Shown here one piece after another: positions 31,240-43,398 of a stretch of 64,000 nucleotides of DNA (its first letter is position 1; each line of letters starts with the position of its first letter). Source of the stretch: Sclerodactyla briareus (Eukaryota > Echinodermata > Holothuroidea > Dendrochirotida > Sclerodactylidae); NCBI GenBank assembly GCA_026419785.1, contig JAODTK010005623.1:62001-126000 (forward strand). Direction: 5' to 3'. Made by a program: the position numbers and the translations under genes. Below the pieces are notes generated by a model. It was not told the origin of the DNA. It worked only from the letters and a program-made list of their open reading frames with translations, and did not search any database.

Positions 31240-31353
31240 TCGTATGTATGTATGTATGTATGTATGTAGATGTATGTATGTAGGGAGGTAGGATGTATGT
31301 ATGGAGGTATGTATGTTATGTATGTATGTATGATGATGTATGTATGTATATAT
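31240..31353. repeat. TATG microsatellite
   Basis: An imperfect (GTAT)n array with interruptions (GTAGATG, GGAGGTA). The run of ATA/TAC codons on the other strand produces long but meaningless open frames. Confidence 0.95.
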
Positions 31354-32157
31354 GCACTCATGAACACTATACCTCAAGGCGTAATACATTGGTTGAGGTA
31401 CAATGTTTAAGAGAAAATCTTGTATGGAGTGACAAGTGCGAGGTCAATCAACAATTTCTGTTATTCCTCCTCATTACTCAAATGCAATGTGCTGAGTTAT
31501 TTCGTTCATATTTACCAAAAGAAACAGGAAGTTATAATAAGTACAAGTGCTAAACTACAAAAGAAATACAACATCGCGAAAGTTTAATTGAATAAAAAAA
31601 AATGGGAAGAACATTCACCACATATCTTATCGAAATGACTCATACTGATGAACCCTACTCTAAAAAAGATGTAACAAGAAAGAAGCGGCGGATGAAAAAA
31701 AATACGACGCATGTTATTCAGCCCGTCCACAAGGATAACGTGAAGAGTGCCTATTAATGATAACACTTGCTGCACAGATTCAAAGATGACGGTGGCCTAG
31801 TGTCCACTGGCACCCTGACATACTATTCTCTGATATTTTATTGAATACGATTTTTGTCAATTCCACGACCAATCAATTCCTTTGATTTTTTTTATTCAAA
31901 GATGCCTTTGGCATAATCAAGCAAATCCGTTTTCTTATATGACCTCCAGTGACCTCGATTCTATCTACTGTTGAATTCAGCATGACTGATGCTAGTCATA
32001 GGCTTTCTACCAGTGGAACAAAAGATTCTGCAAATGCAAATTCAACAAAAACCTCGAATATTGCATGAAATATGAAAATTAGGATTATTAGCATATCCTA
32101 CGACCTATCTGTTTAAAAAGAATCCTTACACTTCCTGGATGGCTATCGCTACTGAAC

Positions 32158-32354
32158 CTCCACACAAATGTTCAGCATGACGGCATTACGATTCATCGTC
32201 GACGAACCAACCCTTGTTTGCTCTTTGACACAATCAGGAGACACAAATCGCGGCGGGGTTGGGGGTTGGCGATTGACAGACAAACGGCCCGAATCCACAA
32301 AACTGCGGCGACAACCTTCACACTTTTGAGGCATATACCATTGAAAATTCAGCA
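32158..32354 (-). CDS. Open exon-like segment, unassigned
   Basis: An acceptor with a good tract (CTATTTTTTCTGAAG) precedes 197 nt open throughout. It includes QKCEGCRRSFVDSGRLS, PDCVKEQTRVG and NICVE, with four cysteines, then a weak GTTCAG donor. It is on the same strand as the HYR/CCP gene and could be one of its upstream exons, but the domain is not recognised. Confidence 0.35.
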
Positions 32355-32766
32355 CTTCAGAAAAAATAGTGTCTGGTCTTTTCACCTTGGTAAAAATAAT
32401 CATTAAAGTAGACTAAATTACTTAATAGTCAGATTAGCATAGACTGTGTCCACTATCGGCAAACCATGAGATAACCGTGGTACACCCTTTCGAGGCTACT
32501 TTTAAACAATAAGAAGATTGGAGCCACGGGACTCGTCCATGTACCTCCACGCTAAGGAGATGATTCTTTGACTTATTCCTCTGCAAATACTTGCGCACCG
32601 GAGATGTGTCGAGCTTCTCCCTTTTCTATCGCTACACTTCGTGAATCGCTCCTCCGTTGTGACCTTCCATTATGCCCCCGACTCTTCCCCATCCCTGTGA
32701 CTCGCTGACAACAGCATGTACCGTTAAAACTGTTTGCATCTTGCATTCCAGCAGCCAGCCCTCCCT

Positions 32767-32817
32767 AATATATATATATATTATTATCTATATATATATT
32801 TATATATCTTATAATAT

Positions 32818-32870
<53 letters not shown>

Positions 32871-32904
32871 TCATATATATATATATAGTTATATATATTT
32901 TATA

Positions 32905-32948
<44 letters not shown>

Positions 32949-33010
32949 ATATAGCCTATATATATTATATATATATATATATATATAATATATATATATA
33001 TAATATAATT
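32767..33010. repeat. TA-rich microsatellite
   Basis: About 240 bp of nearly pure (TA)n with scattered interruptions. Such a tract is prone to cruciform formation and length change. The open frame of Tyr and Ile across it is an artefact. Confidence 0.97.
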
Positions 33011-34139
33011 AAACATTATATTTAAATTACAACAGCCAGACACGCGCTAAAAGCCCAAACAAATATAACACCCCGTTTGAAGCAAGCTCGAAAGGGGTTG
33101 AAAACAGAAAAACTGACCTTGCGCAGACGAAGGTAAGTTCAAGACGTCAGTTACTATCTCATAAAACTGACAGGGGCGCCGACCCAATATTTCGGGAGCA
33201 CCTTCTTATGGGGAGAGCTAATGACTTTCAGTCAGTACGCGGGGAAATGGGAAGTCAATTCACTACAACACAAATACAAGTAAATCATTACCTATAATAT
33301 TCATTATAAATGAGTCACACTTCTTTTTGGATAATTCTACGCTTATTCCGTCGATACAAGCGGTTTTGTTTTTAATTCCTCATAGGGCCCATTTGTGCAA
33401 TGTAATTCCAAAAATAGAGGGCGCGAAGTAAATCACACTCTACCTCCACAGATCATTTTTGTAGATGAATAGGATCTAAGAAATCATTTTCTGAAAGATA
33501 TATATTTAACTATAAATTTGGTATCACCTCAAGCATGCTGTCGACATCAACAAGTGTTCTCGTTCTCTTTTCGGTAAAATAATCTTGATATGCCTTTAGA
33601 CTGTCCTATGCAGTTCCATTGATAGTACCGGATTCTTAGTCCTAATGTAATCTTGAAGATACACCACTCGCTTTATAAACCCATTTCCATGGTTGGAATC
33701 CCATGTACATTAACCGGCACAACACCAGCCATCATGACCGGTAAAGAAACCCCAATACTCAATACAATGATAATACTTGAGCTCGGGGGGGGGCTGATAC
33801 CCTGAGTCTGGAAGCGTGGCCATGTGGTGCAGGTTTTTTTGTATTTCGTCTTACGTGTACCCAATCTCTAATGAAGGGAAGTCACGACACTCTGCCTCTT
33901 CCAACAAATTCTTTGGATTAGGGTGAGTCCCCATAAACTGACCCGCACGTCCCTGCACATAAAACTAATGACACACATCCTAGCAATAAAATGAAGGCTA
34001 CGAAAGAAATTGATCCCGGTCACACAGAGATACACGCTAACGAAAATTAAACACCACCTTCATGCATCTAGCACTAATTCGTGAAAAAAAACAACGTTTT
34101 TTGGCTATTCAATAAGAACGAAATATCGACTCTCCCGCA

Positions 34140-34520
34140 GTAAACCTCCAGGGCGCCGCCACGTGGGTGGGGGGGGGGAACCCGAAAATTGGTTTTGGAG
34201 GACAATGCATTTTTGAGCAATGTTTGTTTTGTAGGGGGTGGGGTGAGGTGTAAATGTGGACCATAACTAGCACCATATTGCTCTAAAGCCGCCTAAAATC
34301 CAAATTTTCCAAAGGGAGGGGTGCCTTGGGAGGGAGAACACCCCCTCCTCTTATACCCCTCCCCCATATTCGTCTCCAACGACCAGATTTGTCAAAAGCT
34401 AATATGCCACCCCTATGCCCTCCCCACTCCCCCCATCATCAGACCCCTGCGCCGCCACTGATTACCTCCGCACCCCTTTACTCAAAAAAAGCCGCCCACT
34501 AATGCCCCCATACCTATAAA
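34140..34520. other. Pyrimidine/purine-skewed low-complexity block
   Basis: G-rich runs (GTGGGGGGGGGGAACC near 34170) give way to C-rich strings (CCCCTCCTC, CCTCCCCATATTCG). GCGCCGCCAC occurs near both ends (about 34152 and 34449), possibly marking a small element. No gene is seen. Confidence 0.4.
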
Positions 34521-34537
34521 GAACCCTCTTTACTTAC

Positions 34538-34614
34538 GACGACGACGTCGACCCGTACTCGGCTGGATCGAACATCAGCAGAAAAGAACTGTGAAGCATC
34601 ACCCAAAGTCTCAT
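34538..34614 (-). CDS. Possible first coding exon with signal peptide
   Basis: On the minus strand an ATG with A at -3 opens MRLWVMLHSSFLLMFDPAEY then GSTSS, and a consensus GTAAGT donor follows. The N-terminus is short with one Arg and a hydrophobic core, compatible with a secretory signal. It lies upstream of the HYR/CCP exons on the same strand. The link is inference: the exon ends in phase 2, and no promoter was identified. Confidence 0.35.
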
Positions 34615-36339
34615 CTTGAGGTGAGTTATCTTCCCTTCTGTTATCGAGTATCTAAAACGGATATAATTTTCGCTAGCCTGTTGTAGTCCTCTTGGAACGT
34701 TCTGGCGATCTTTGAACAAGGACTGCTCTAAATTTACTTTTTATATCTTTACTGCGTGTGCGTGAATTTGCCGATTTGACCCGCCTGCCTGCGACGGTAT
34801 TTTGTTTGTACTGCGCATTCGGTGAATTTGCTGGAGAAGGATGCGCATGCTCCGTTTGATACAAAAAAATCAAGTAGCCTGCGTACTATGGCTAAATTGA
34901 CAGTGTTTTCTTCAAACCAAAAAAAAAACACCCATTGGGAAAGGATAACACGATTATCTGGTATGAACTTACAACCCGTGAAGAGAAACTCCACTACGCT
35001 CACTTGAGTGCCCTGACATTCTGATAGGATAGGCTCATTTACTGAAACGTGTTGAAAAGGTTGCCCCACAGCAATGTGTGCCTTCGGCACTCGACACTCG
35101 ACTTGCCAAATCAGATGTCGTCATTTTTCTGCCCTGACCCCGCCACAATTTTTGAAGTGGTCAATACGAATAGAACAATGCTTGGGACCTCCCTGGCCAC
35201 ACGTCGGTTCTCGGCCTGCCCGAATTCTCGTTGCGTCTAGTTTTATACCATTATCGCTGTAAAATAATGAAATTCCCATGATCTGACCATACACAGTCCA
35301 CATGCGTGTTAGTTTTCAGCAATGCAGTTTGCATTTTGTTAGATTAATTTATGTGGAAGTTTGTCGAATTCACTATAACATGTTGTGTACCCTTAACCTG
35401 TTTATTTCTATTCTGAATTGTGCATGGGGGGCATGTCGAAGGGAAGCCTATAAGGAATGATCTCTAAGTCATTCGTCCGGCTTACTATACAATTGCGTTG
35501 TTCATCTGGTGTCTGTTTAAAATTGATTGTAATGACGATTTTGAGTGGGCGGGCGGGGCGAGTGGGCTATGGTCCCGTGCTTGGGAGAAAACGATCCAGG
35601 ATTAGGTGACACCCTAAGGGCTATACCCTACGGTCTATTTTCTTTCATAAGGAGACCGTATACAGGTAGGGCTACTCCCTAGGATTACTATATTCTCAAA
35701 TATTCGAGTATTCGAGTATTCCTAATTCAAAGGGAAACTTTGTTGACGGCAAAGGCAGTTCGGATGGGTCTGTCAATTTTCATGATAATTTGTCTATGAT
35801 CCTGTACTATTAATGCCGCTGTTAGAACGTTTCTGAGCTGTCAGTTGAATTGTGTTTCTTTAGAGCGCCCTCCCTCACTTTCCAGAAATCAGGGAGAACT
35901 TCATGATCCCCCCCCTGACGTAGATCGCATACTATTGTAGTTTCATGAAAGATACTTTGATTTGGTTGGTCAGATTTGATAGAGTGCACAATCATATTTC
36001 GACGCTTGGTGATACACCGTTCCTCCGCGCCGGGAGTGATCACTCAAAAACGATGACCTCCACAGACTCATCTGGCCGCCCTATAGCAGATAATTCATTG
36101 TTCGGTTTGTTTTTTACTGGTACAAAACACCTAGAACATTGATACATTATTCCTAATCGGGAATCTCGGTTTTATGGTACTGTTTCACGGTGAGTTATAT
36201 TAATTTGTGCTATCAACTGAAGGCAGCCTAGTATTTATATGATGTAAAACCACTTTGGACGAATAGTCGACTCAATAACTTTCATCAATTTTAATTGCCA
36301 ATTATTTTATTCAGATACTTCCTGGGTAAAATTGTGTGG

Positions 36340-36655
36340 GCCCAAACCGTTGGTCGCTCTTGGAAAAAATTCCACCATCCTTCGGGGTAGTTGTCTGGGT
36401 TATATATTGTCCGGGGTGGGACTCGTCCGGTGGCTATCGTCCGGTTGGGGATTTATTAACCTCAAGTTTGGTGAGCTCTCTGGACTTGAGATCAATAGAT
36501 TGGGCGGGCGCTAGCAGACTGCTGCTCTGCTCGCTCAGCTCTGCTGGTGGGGTGCACGCTGCGAGCGTTGCACATGGTTCGATTATGGGTTTTCAATAGT
36601 GTATTTATCAAACGCTCGATCTGCTCGGCTCGGCTCGGCCGGCTCGCGGTGTGCA
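36340..36655 (+). other. GC-richer stretch before the LINE minisatellite
   Basis: GC-rich, CpG-containing sequence with short repeats (CTCGGCTCGGCTCGGCC, GCTCTGCTCGCTCAGCTCTGC) precedes the TTTCAG array. It could be the 5' end or promoter of the plus-strand LINE that follows, but this is a guess from position. Confidence 0.3.
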
Positions 36656-37315
36656 AGCACTTTAACTGTTCCAGCTTTCAGTTCCAGCTTTCAGTGTTCC
36701 AGCTTTCCAGCGTTCGGCGTTTGCGCTTTCCACTGTTTCATCTCCTCAGTGTTTTCGAGGCTCTGCTTCTGAGCTTTGAGTGTTTCAGCTTTCAGTGGTT
36801 CAGCTTTCTTGTTTCAGCTTTCAGCGTTCCGCGTTGCGGCTTCACACTGTTTCAGCTCTCTTGTTGCCAGCTTTCAGTGTTCGAGCGTTCTTCTGCGTCT
36901 GAGTTTTTTAACTGTTTCAAGCTTTCCGTTTCGAGCTTCCAAATGTCCCAGCCTTCAGCGTTCGAGCGGGTTCTGCGCCTGAGCTTCAACTGTTTCAGCT
37001 TTCAGTGTTTCAGCTTTCAGTGTTTCCCGATCTCAGCGTTCTTCGTTTGCGCTTTCCTGTTCAGCTTTCAGTGTTCGAGCGTTTCCTGCGTCTGAAGCTT
37101 TAACTGTTTCAGGCTTTCAGTGTGTTCTGCTTCAGTGTTGCTCAGCTTTCAGCGTCCTGCGTTTGCGCTTTCACTGTTTCAGATCTCAGTGTTCCAGCTT
37201 TCCTTCAGCGTCTGTCGTCTACTGTCTCTGAGCTTTCACTGTTGCAGCTTTCAGTGTTTCAGCTTCCAATGTTCCAGCTGTCGCGTTTCGACGTATCTGG
37301 TTTGACAGTGTTCCA
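36656..37315 (+). repeat. Degenerate minisatellite, CAGCTTTCAGTGTTT-type, with higher-order units
   Basis: About 650 bp of imperfect repeats of a 15-bp phrase near CAGCTTTCAGTGTTT. Two longer modules alternate: one with CAGCGTTC..CGTTTGCGCTTTCACTGTTTCAG, and one with TTCGAGCGTTCTGCGTCTGAGCTTTAACTGTTTCAG, each seen three to five times. Stop-poor repeats create a 182-residue Ser/Phe-rich open frame that is not a gene. The array ends just before the CR1-type LINE and may be its 5' untranslated region. Confidence 0.8.
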
Positions 37316-37689
37316 CATTTCCTTGTTCTGTTTTTTTTTTTTTTGGTCAGTGTCGACATTTCTTTTTTCGATAAAGTTTCAGTATCCATGGATGACTAGT
37401 GTCCCTCGTTCCTGCAAGAGAGTTTAGAACGCACGTGGATATTTTTTTCACGTTCGGAAATAATCGAGTTACAGTTATTGTGATATTTTCGAATGTTCTG
37501 TTTTGAGAGTTTTTAGCGTTCTCTTTCTGAAAATTATTTTATCTGCATTGTGGTTTTCCTTTCGCAGCCTGTTCATTTTCATCCAAACGCAAAGTTTGAG
37601 ATCTGATTGATCTGGTTCTGATAGTGAAACCAGGTTTCCGTGGATAATGTAGAGAGTTTTTGGTAAGCTTGGTGCAATGAGCACGATTT

Positions 37690-39825
37690 ATAACTTTGAT
37701 GTGTTTTTCTCTTCTGTCAATAATCCGAGTGCGTTGAGCTCGTTTCCTTTTTCTCTAGGTCCGATCTGGATGTCATTCTGGGTTCGGTATGTAGATTGGT
37801 CTAATTTCTTAAGAAATTCGAATACTGTTGACTCCTAAGTTGTTTCCATTGGTAAAGTTGACGAGTTATTGAAAGTTTACGTTTTCTTGGAAAAAGCGTC
37901 GTAATAAGAACAAAAATCCCTTCTTGATGCATGGAAATGGAGGTGTTCCTGCCGTTAAAGTTCACAAGGCTAGTCAAACGTTTTAGTTGAAAGGTAAGAC
38001 AACCTTGGTCCATGGTTGATCAGTGTCCGAAATTCCTGCACCACAACCGCGATAGTCAGGAGATGGCTATCGTTCTTACTAACTATTTTTCGTCGGTGTT
38101 CACTCATGAACTTGGAAATTTTTCAACGACCTTGTTGTTGGTGTGCCTCATAATACTACTGGTAATATATTGTCGCACTGATGTTGATGACAAGAACTGC
38201 CGAAGATTTCACCACGAAGGGGTAGAAGTCCTGTTCCGGACGGAGTTTACCTCTTTTCTTGTTGAAATCTTTTGCCGACCGTTGTACTGTTCCAGAAACT
38301 ATATTTTCAATGAAACCTTGCCAGAAGGTGTTGGTTTTCCGGATGAATTGGAGAGAGCAAATGTTCCTCCCATTTTCAATTTCCAAATAAAATACGGGTT
38401 TCTTCTTCCTTGTAATTACAGGCCAGTGAGCCTTACTATTGTTCCTGAAAGGGTGTTAGAATCCATAACTCGGGATCATATTGCTCCTATTTTTTTCCAA
38501 TGATATAGTCTAAGTCGGGGGGTTTTCTCATGCATGGTTTTTAGGAAAAAATCGTTCGTCGTTGAACTAATCTCTTAAAATTTAATGGAAAATGTACTAG
38601 TTGCAGTTGACAATTTTCCTAGACCTTTTCCAAAGAGCTTTTGGCCAGGTTCCCATGATTGGTATCTTGGCTAATGTGAAAATGTGGCAATGAGGGGAAT
38701 GTCCTTGAGCGGATTCATCAGTGACTCTTCAGAGGGAACACCGTGTGGTCATCAATGGGCGTCGTCTCCTTGGCGAAAGGTCACTAGTGTGGTGTTCCTC
38801 GAGGACAGTTTTTGGGCCTTTTTACTTTTCCTGGCTTATATTGACCGATCTCGAAGATTTGATGCTCACAGAGCTACAAAGAGTTTTCAGAAGATACCAG
38901 TTGTTCGAGAGGTTGCCTTGAACGATGATGTTGCATTGTCCAAAAGGATCTTGATATAATCCTAAATGTTTTTCGATGGCAAATGTTCCTTCAATGCCGA
39001 TAACTACAAAGTTTATGTCTGTTGGTTTCCAGCGATCGCCAGCTTTTTTTTTTCAAGGTAAAATGGTCAAAATATTCATCAGGTGATTCAGAGAGGGATC
39101 TCGGTGTTCATATTTTATTCTTCTTTGCAATCTTCTAAGCAGTGTGCTGAAGCTGCGAGGAAAGGCAACTTTTCTTGGCTTGATTACACTTCAGTTTCCT
39201 TGATAAAACTATTGTTGTTCAGTCTGTTTTAAAGCACTGTTGAGACCTGGAGTTTCTGTCCAAGTATGAATCCATAGTTCTCAAAAGACAAGCCGGTAAT
39301 TGGAATTGTAATTGGAAACGTTCAGCGGAAGGGCCCTGTAACAATTCACTGTCTTAAAAATTAACCTTACGAGGGAAGATTAAGGGTCTCGGTCTAACTT
39401 CGAGGTAGCTGATACGTGATCGAGGTGATTTGATTCAGGTTTTTAAATTGTTTTCTTATTCGAGGCCTTTCCTTCCACTATTTTCTTCGATTTTTTCCAA
39501 CTTTACCAACAATAGGGGTCATTGCCTCAACTTCGTGGTAAACGCTGTAGGTGGGACATAGGAATATTTCTTCTTGCAGGAGTATTAAATGAGTGAATTG
39601 CCTTCCTGAGATGTTGTTCTGTCCAATAGTGTGAATGCATTCAATAACATTCTTGATTTATTTTTCAAGAATGTGGGCGAACTCTTTAGTCATCTGGGTG
39701 TTCTTCTCTTTAGGGTTGTCAGGGCTTCATGGTCTCTCATTAGGAGTTTGGTCCTTCTGACCCGCTTTCACTAAACTAAAGCTAAACTAAACTTTACTGA
39801 ACTAAACTAAACTAAACTAATCTTA
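37690..39825 (+). mobile_element. CR1-type non-LTR retrotransposon (LINE), degraded
   Basis: Reverse-transcriptase blocks appear in order on the plus strand: EMAIVLTNYFSSVFTHE, then ANVPPIF and CNYRPVSLT with VLESITRDHI, QRVVINGRR, a form of VTSGVPQGSVLGPLLF in broken frames, WQMFLQC, ERDLGVHI, and a C-terminal RVV-WNCLP-like region near 39590. This order and the YRPVSLT motif fit the CR1 group. The longest open frame is 163 codons (38012-38503); several frame shifts and stops break the rest. No endonuclease domain was recognised. The 3' end carries CTAAACTAAACTAA repeats. Confidence 0.85.
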
Positions 39826-39966
39826 ACTAATCTATCTATCTATCTATCTAGCTATCTATCTATCTCCTATCTATCTATCTATCTATCTTCTATCATCTAT
39901 CTATCTATCTATCTTCTATCTAGCTTCTATCTAATCCTATCTATCTATCTATCTACTATCTATCCA
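39826..39966. repeat. CTAT microsatellite (LINE 3' tail)
   Basis: Imperfect (CTAT)n directly follows the ACTAAACTAA-rich end of the plus-strand LINE, as expected for a tail-derived microsatellite. Confidence 0.95.
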
Positions 39967-40597
39967 TTGTGTCACGTCCGAGTGTGTATGTTTCATGTGT
40001 GTGTGGCCTCCATGGATTGAAGCCTACTGGAAATGTGTGCTCCCCATAATAATACTACATTACCTGATTTGGTCAGGTCAGGTTAAAGGTCTTCTGAGGT
40101 CACGTGAGGTCCAGAAACTTCAGGACTTTTTGCAACTGCATTCCGCTGCGCCATAGTACGCTAACACGTTTTTTTTTCGCTTGCCAGAGCAATTGCTAGA
40201 CATGCGCCATTACGACTCAAGTAATGTGTACACAGCTAATTATACAACGAACACATTTATAATCATAGTTACTGTAAATGCATAATACATTTGGGTAATA
40301 AGTATTATATGTTTCGCTCCCTGTAACAATTTCCTATTTTATTCCTTAATAATCCACACATGATAAACTTTCGCGCACGAGTGGATACTTTATCGTATAT
40401 TTTTTCCCAGTAAGTTGTTATTCGGGAAGGTAAGAAACGCCTATGCTGCTAATGATCCGACTGAATACTTGAAATGAAGTGTACTATATGAATTTTTTAG
40501 TATTATTCATCGCTGGGAAACAGTACCAAAACCACCTTGCAAATCCCACTGCTACGTACTGTTCCTAGCATTGGCCGCCTCGTGAAATAATCCTGTA

Positions 40598-40699
40598 GGT
40601 ATGTATGTATGTATGATTAGTATGTATGTATGTATGTCTGTATGTAGTATGTATTGTATTATGATGTATGTATGTATGTAATGTATGTATGTATGTATA
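40598..40699. repeat. TATG microsatellite (tail of a minus-strand LINE)
   Basis: An imperfect (GTAT)n array abuts AATAAAACAATGAAATGACA. On the minus strand this is the end of an L2-type LINE followed by (ATAC)n. Confidence 0.93.
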
Positions 40700-41720
40700 A
40701 TAAAACAATGAAATGACATTTAATAATCGCGCCTTAATTAAGCAATCTATCTTAAAGCGCTTTACAAACCCACGAAAATCAAATGAGTCAAATTCCGAAA
40801 AAGAAATGTAAAGGTGAGACTGAGTGACTTAATCTTGTAATCTTACGAGCGACTGGGGCAAGGAGTTTACAGTCCGTGGAGGCAGCAATCGAAAAAGCCC
40901 TGTTCCCATTATAGGCTGGTCCTACTGATAGGTTGATGCAAAGAATTATAAATTTCAGAGTGAAGGGGACCGCCCGTTGTACGGGATAGCAAAGTCAATA
41001 TTCACAGAGGTAAGGGGAACCTGCCCATGAATTAGCTTTGATTTCAGACATCTCTCAAATTTAATACGTTTGCTGCAACTGGAAGCCGTGAAGTTCTCGG
41101 ACAGGGGTTATGTTACATTTGTCTTATTCTTATGCAAAAGACCATGAAGACGTGCAGTCCGCCATAGTAGGTTATTACATATCTAACTGAGATGTAACAA
41201 CGCTGGCATTATTTGTAGCAGCTTTGTCAGCATAGACGAATTTGCTAATTTTCCCAGATAGCATGACGCAGACGCTCACCCATCTTAAGTGTAGGTGTTT
41301 CATAGTCCCCTAACCTCATCGAACATGACACCGAGATTACGAACACAGGGAAAGAGCCATATCGCACCACCAAGATGCGAATCCACATGGCGGGGTAGGA
41401 CGCCTCCTATGGTACTTAGATGAGATATATAATCCTTCTGGTTGGTTAAATCGTTAGTTAGCGCTGACATGTTATCCTTCATTCCAAGGAGTATATCACG
41501 ATACGGACTCAAATTGGAAATAGGAAACCTGACTCACGCTTGCAAGGTATATCAGCTGTGTGTTGTCAGGTACAAGCAATAGACTTAGGTCCATGGTGAA
41601 ATATGAGCTTCGACAGGGGTGGTTATAAAGAATTCTGAATAGAACTGGTACCAAGACCGAGCTCTGTGGAATACCCGATCAGGGGTACCGCCTCTGACAC
41701 GATCGATGGATACACCGCTG
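40700..41720 (-). mobile_element. L2-type LINE, 5'-truncated and degraded
   Basis: On the minus strand the pieces run in L2 order: IPQSSVLGTSS near 41680, GGAIWLFPCVRNLGVMFDE (41300-41370), KIRKFVYADKAATNNASVVT with SQLD near 41200, and PRTVNSLPQSL near 40880. The end reads AAAGCGCTTTA then ATTAAGGCGCGATTATT before the microsatellite tail. All are broken by frame shifts. The YADD box and the first part of the RT domain are missing. Confidence 0.8.
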
Positions 41721-43318
41721 CATGTTCTATTTTTAAGAGGAGTGAACAGTCATTTCCAGAGAGGCGCCCATCGGTTGGTGCGTACAAGAGAAGATAGACC
41801 TTTCAGATCTCGCAGAAGAGGTCTTCTCAGCTGCAAAGGGGCACTGAAGTATTGTCCTGTTTTTGGCGCCATTCATTGTTCACACATAGATACCATGGAC
41901 CATATGGGGGGGTGGGGGGTCAGGAGAATTTGGAAGCTGGAGCCCCACAGCTCCTCGTGAAGACGCGCCTGGACCTGCGGAATCTTCTTACAGGGTAATC
42001 AATACCGATATATTTGTATTATTACTATACCGCCGTAGGTCATGAAACAACAGTTGGGTCATCAAATAGTCCATACTAAGAATAAAGAGTATCCGATATG
42101 AAAAGCCAGCTTCATCTACACTGAGACACTCGTGTATTCTTCAACAGTTCAAACACTGTGAATATGAAATTGACACTGAAGTGTCAATAGCTTAATTATG
42201 GTTCTTATCGCCGACTGAAAACAATTGCTCATATCAATATTCAAATTATCGTCTCAGTAAAATAACTGTGATCCTGAGTGTAAGCAACAACGAAAAAATG
42301 TGACGTATCCTGATGCGCAGTAGTGGCGCCGGGATTCCTCCGACGGGAGATCAAATTAAGTTTCCCGACGGAGTAGTAGGGGTCGTTCAAAGATTTCGGG
42401 ACCCCCCCCACCCCCCCACCAAACACACATATGTCAAAACCTGGATTTTTTATTTTCATCTTTTAGACCTTGCTCTCAAGCAAGAAAAATTTGAAAAATG
42501 GAATCCAATGACACCCCATCAATGAGGCACTCGGGGTAGCATATGCCGCAGGACGGCAGGACGTTCACTCTCCCCAACAGAATTGTAACATAATATTCCA
42601 GGGGACATTTCAAAAAGGAAATCCATAATATTTGTATAGCCAACTATTAATGTAAATGTCACTATTGTATAGTTGGGTAGGAATCAGGAGGATGGATACG
42701 ATGATTTTCAAACTTTGGCGAAGAACTCGGAAAATAAGACAGAGGATATAGGCGCACGAAGCCGAAGGCGTCGAAAAGGTTCAGTTTCATAGGATTGTTC
42801 ATGAAGAAGATAGGAAGATACTGTCAGGAAAAAACAGGACTTCGTCGCGGGTGTGTCAATTTTAGGCGTACCCAATCAAGGAAAATAACCCGACGGGGGC
42901 AGGCCCCCAAGTCGCAGAATGTACGACGCAGATCAGCCAAAATGTACAGTCAGACAGTTCAGCCGATGGGAAGGGAAGGGGGCGACCCCCCCCCCTTTCA
43001 GTCACGATACTTCATGAACATCATGTGTACTTAAGAGCTGCCGTTTTCGCGGTTCACTGCTACGGCCTCTGGACAGATGTCAAAAAGACCGTGGTGTATA
43101 TTGAGGTATGAATTCAGTTGCCCGAACACGGACACTTGACTTTGGAAGGAGTGGAAGAAGGAGTGGAAGATCAGATTGAGCCTGATTAATTTTCAATGTT
43201 ATTATTGTCCAGATCACACTTTTCCGAAAGGGGACGGGCAATAGGCCGTTCCGTTCACATGTCAGAAAATATGCCCGACTGAAGGAAGAATTGAATTCAT
43301 CTCAGTGATGTGATGGCG

Positions 43319-43398
43319 TATGTATGGATGTAGTATGTAGATGTATGTATGTATGTAGTAGTTGTCATGTATGTATGGATGTATGTATGGATGTATGT
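43319..43398. repeat. TATG/GATG microsatellite
   Basis: Imperfect GTATGTATGGATGTAT repeats with interruptions. Confidence 0.93.

Noticed and set aside
32672-33025. Long Tyr/Ile open frame
   Set aside because: It is the translation of a TA microsatellite.
36547-37095. 182-codon plus-strand open frame, Ser/Phe/Gln-rich
   Set aside because: It follows the CAGCTTTCAGTGTTT minisatellite exactly; the frame is open only because the repeat has few stops.
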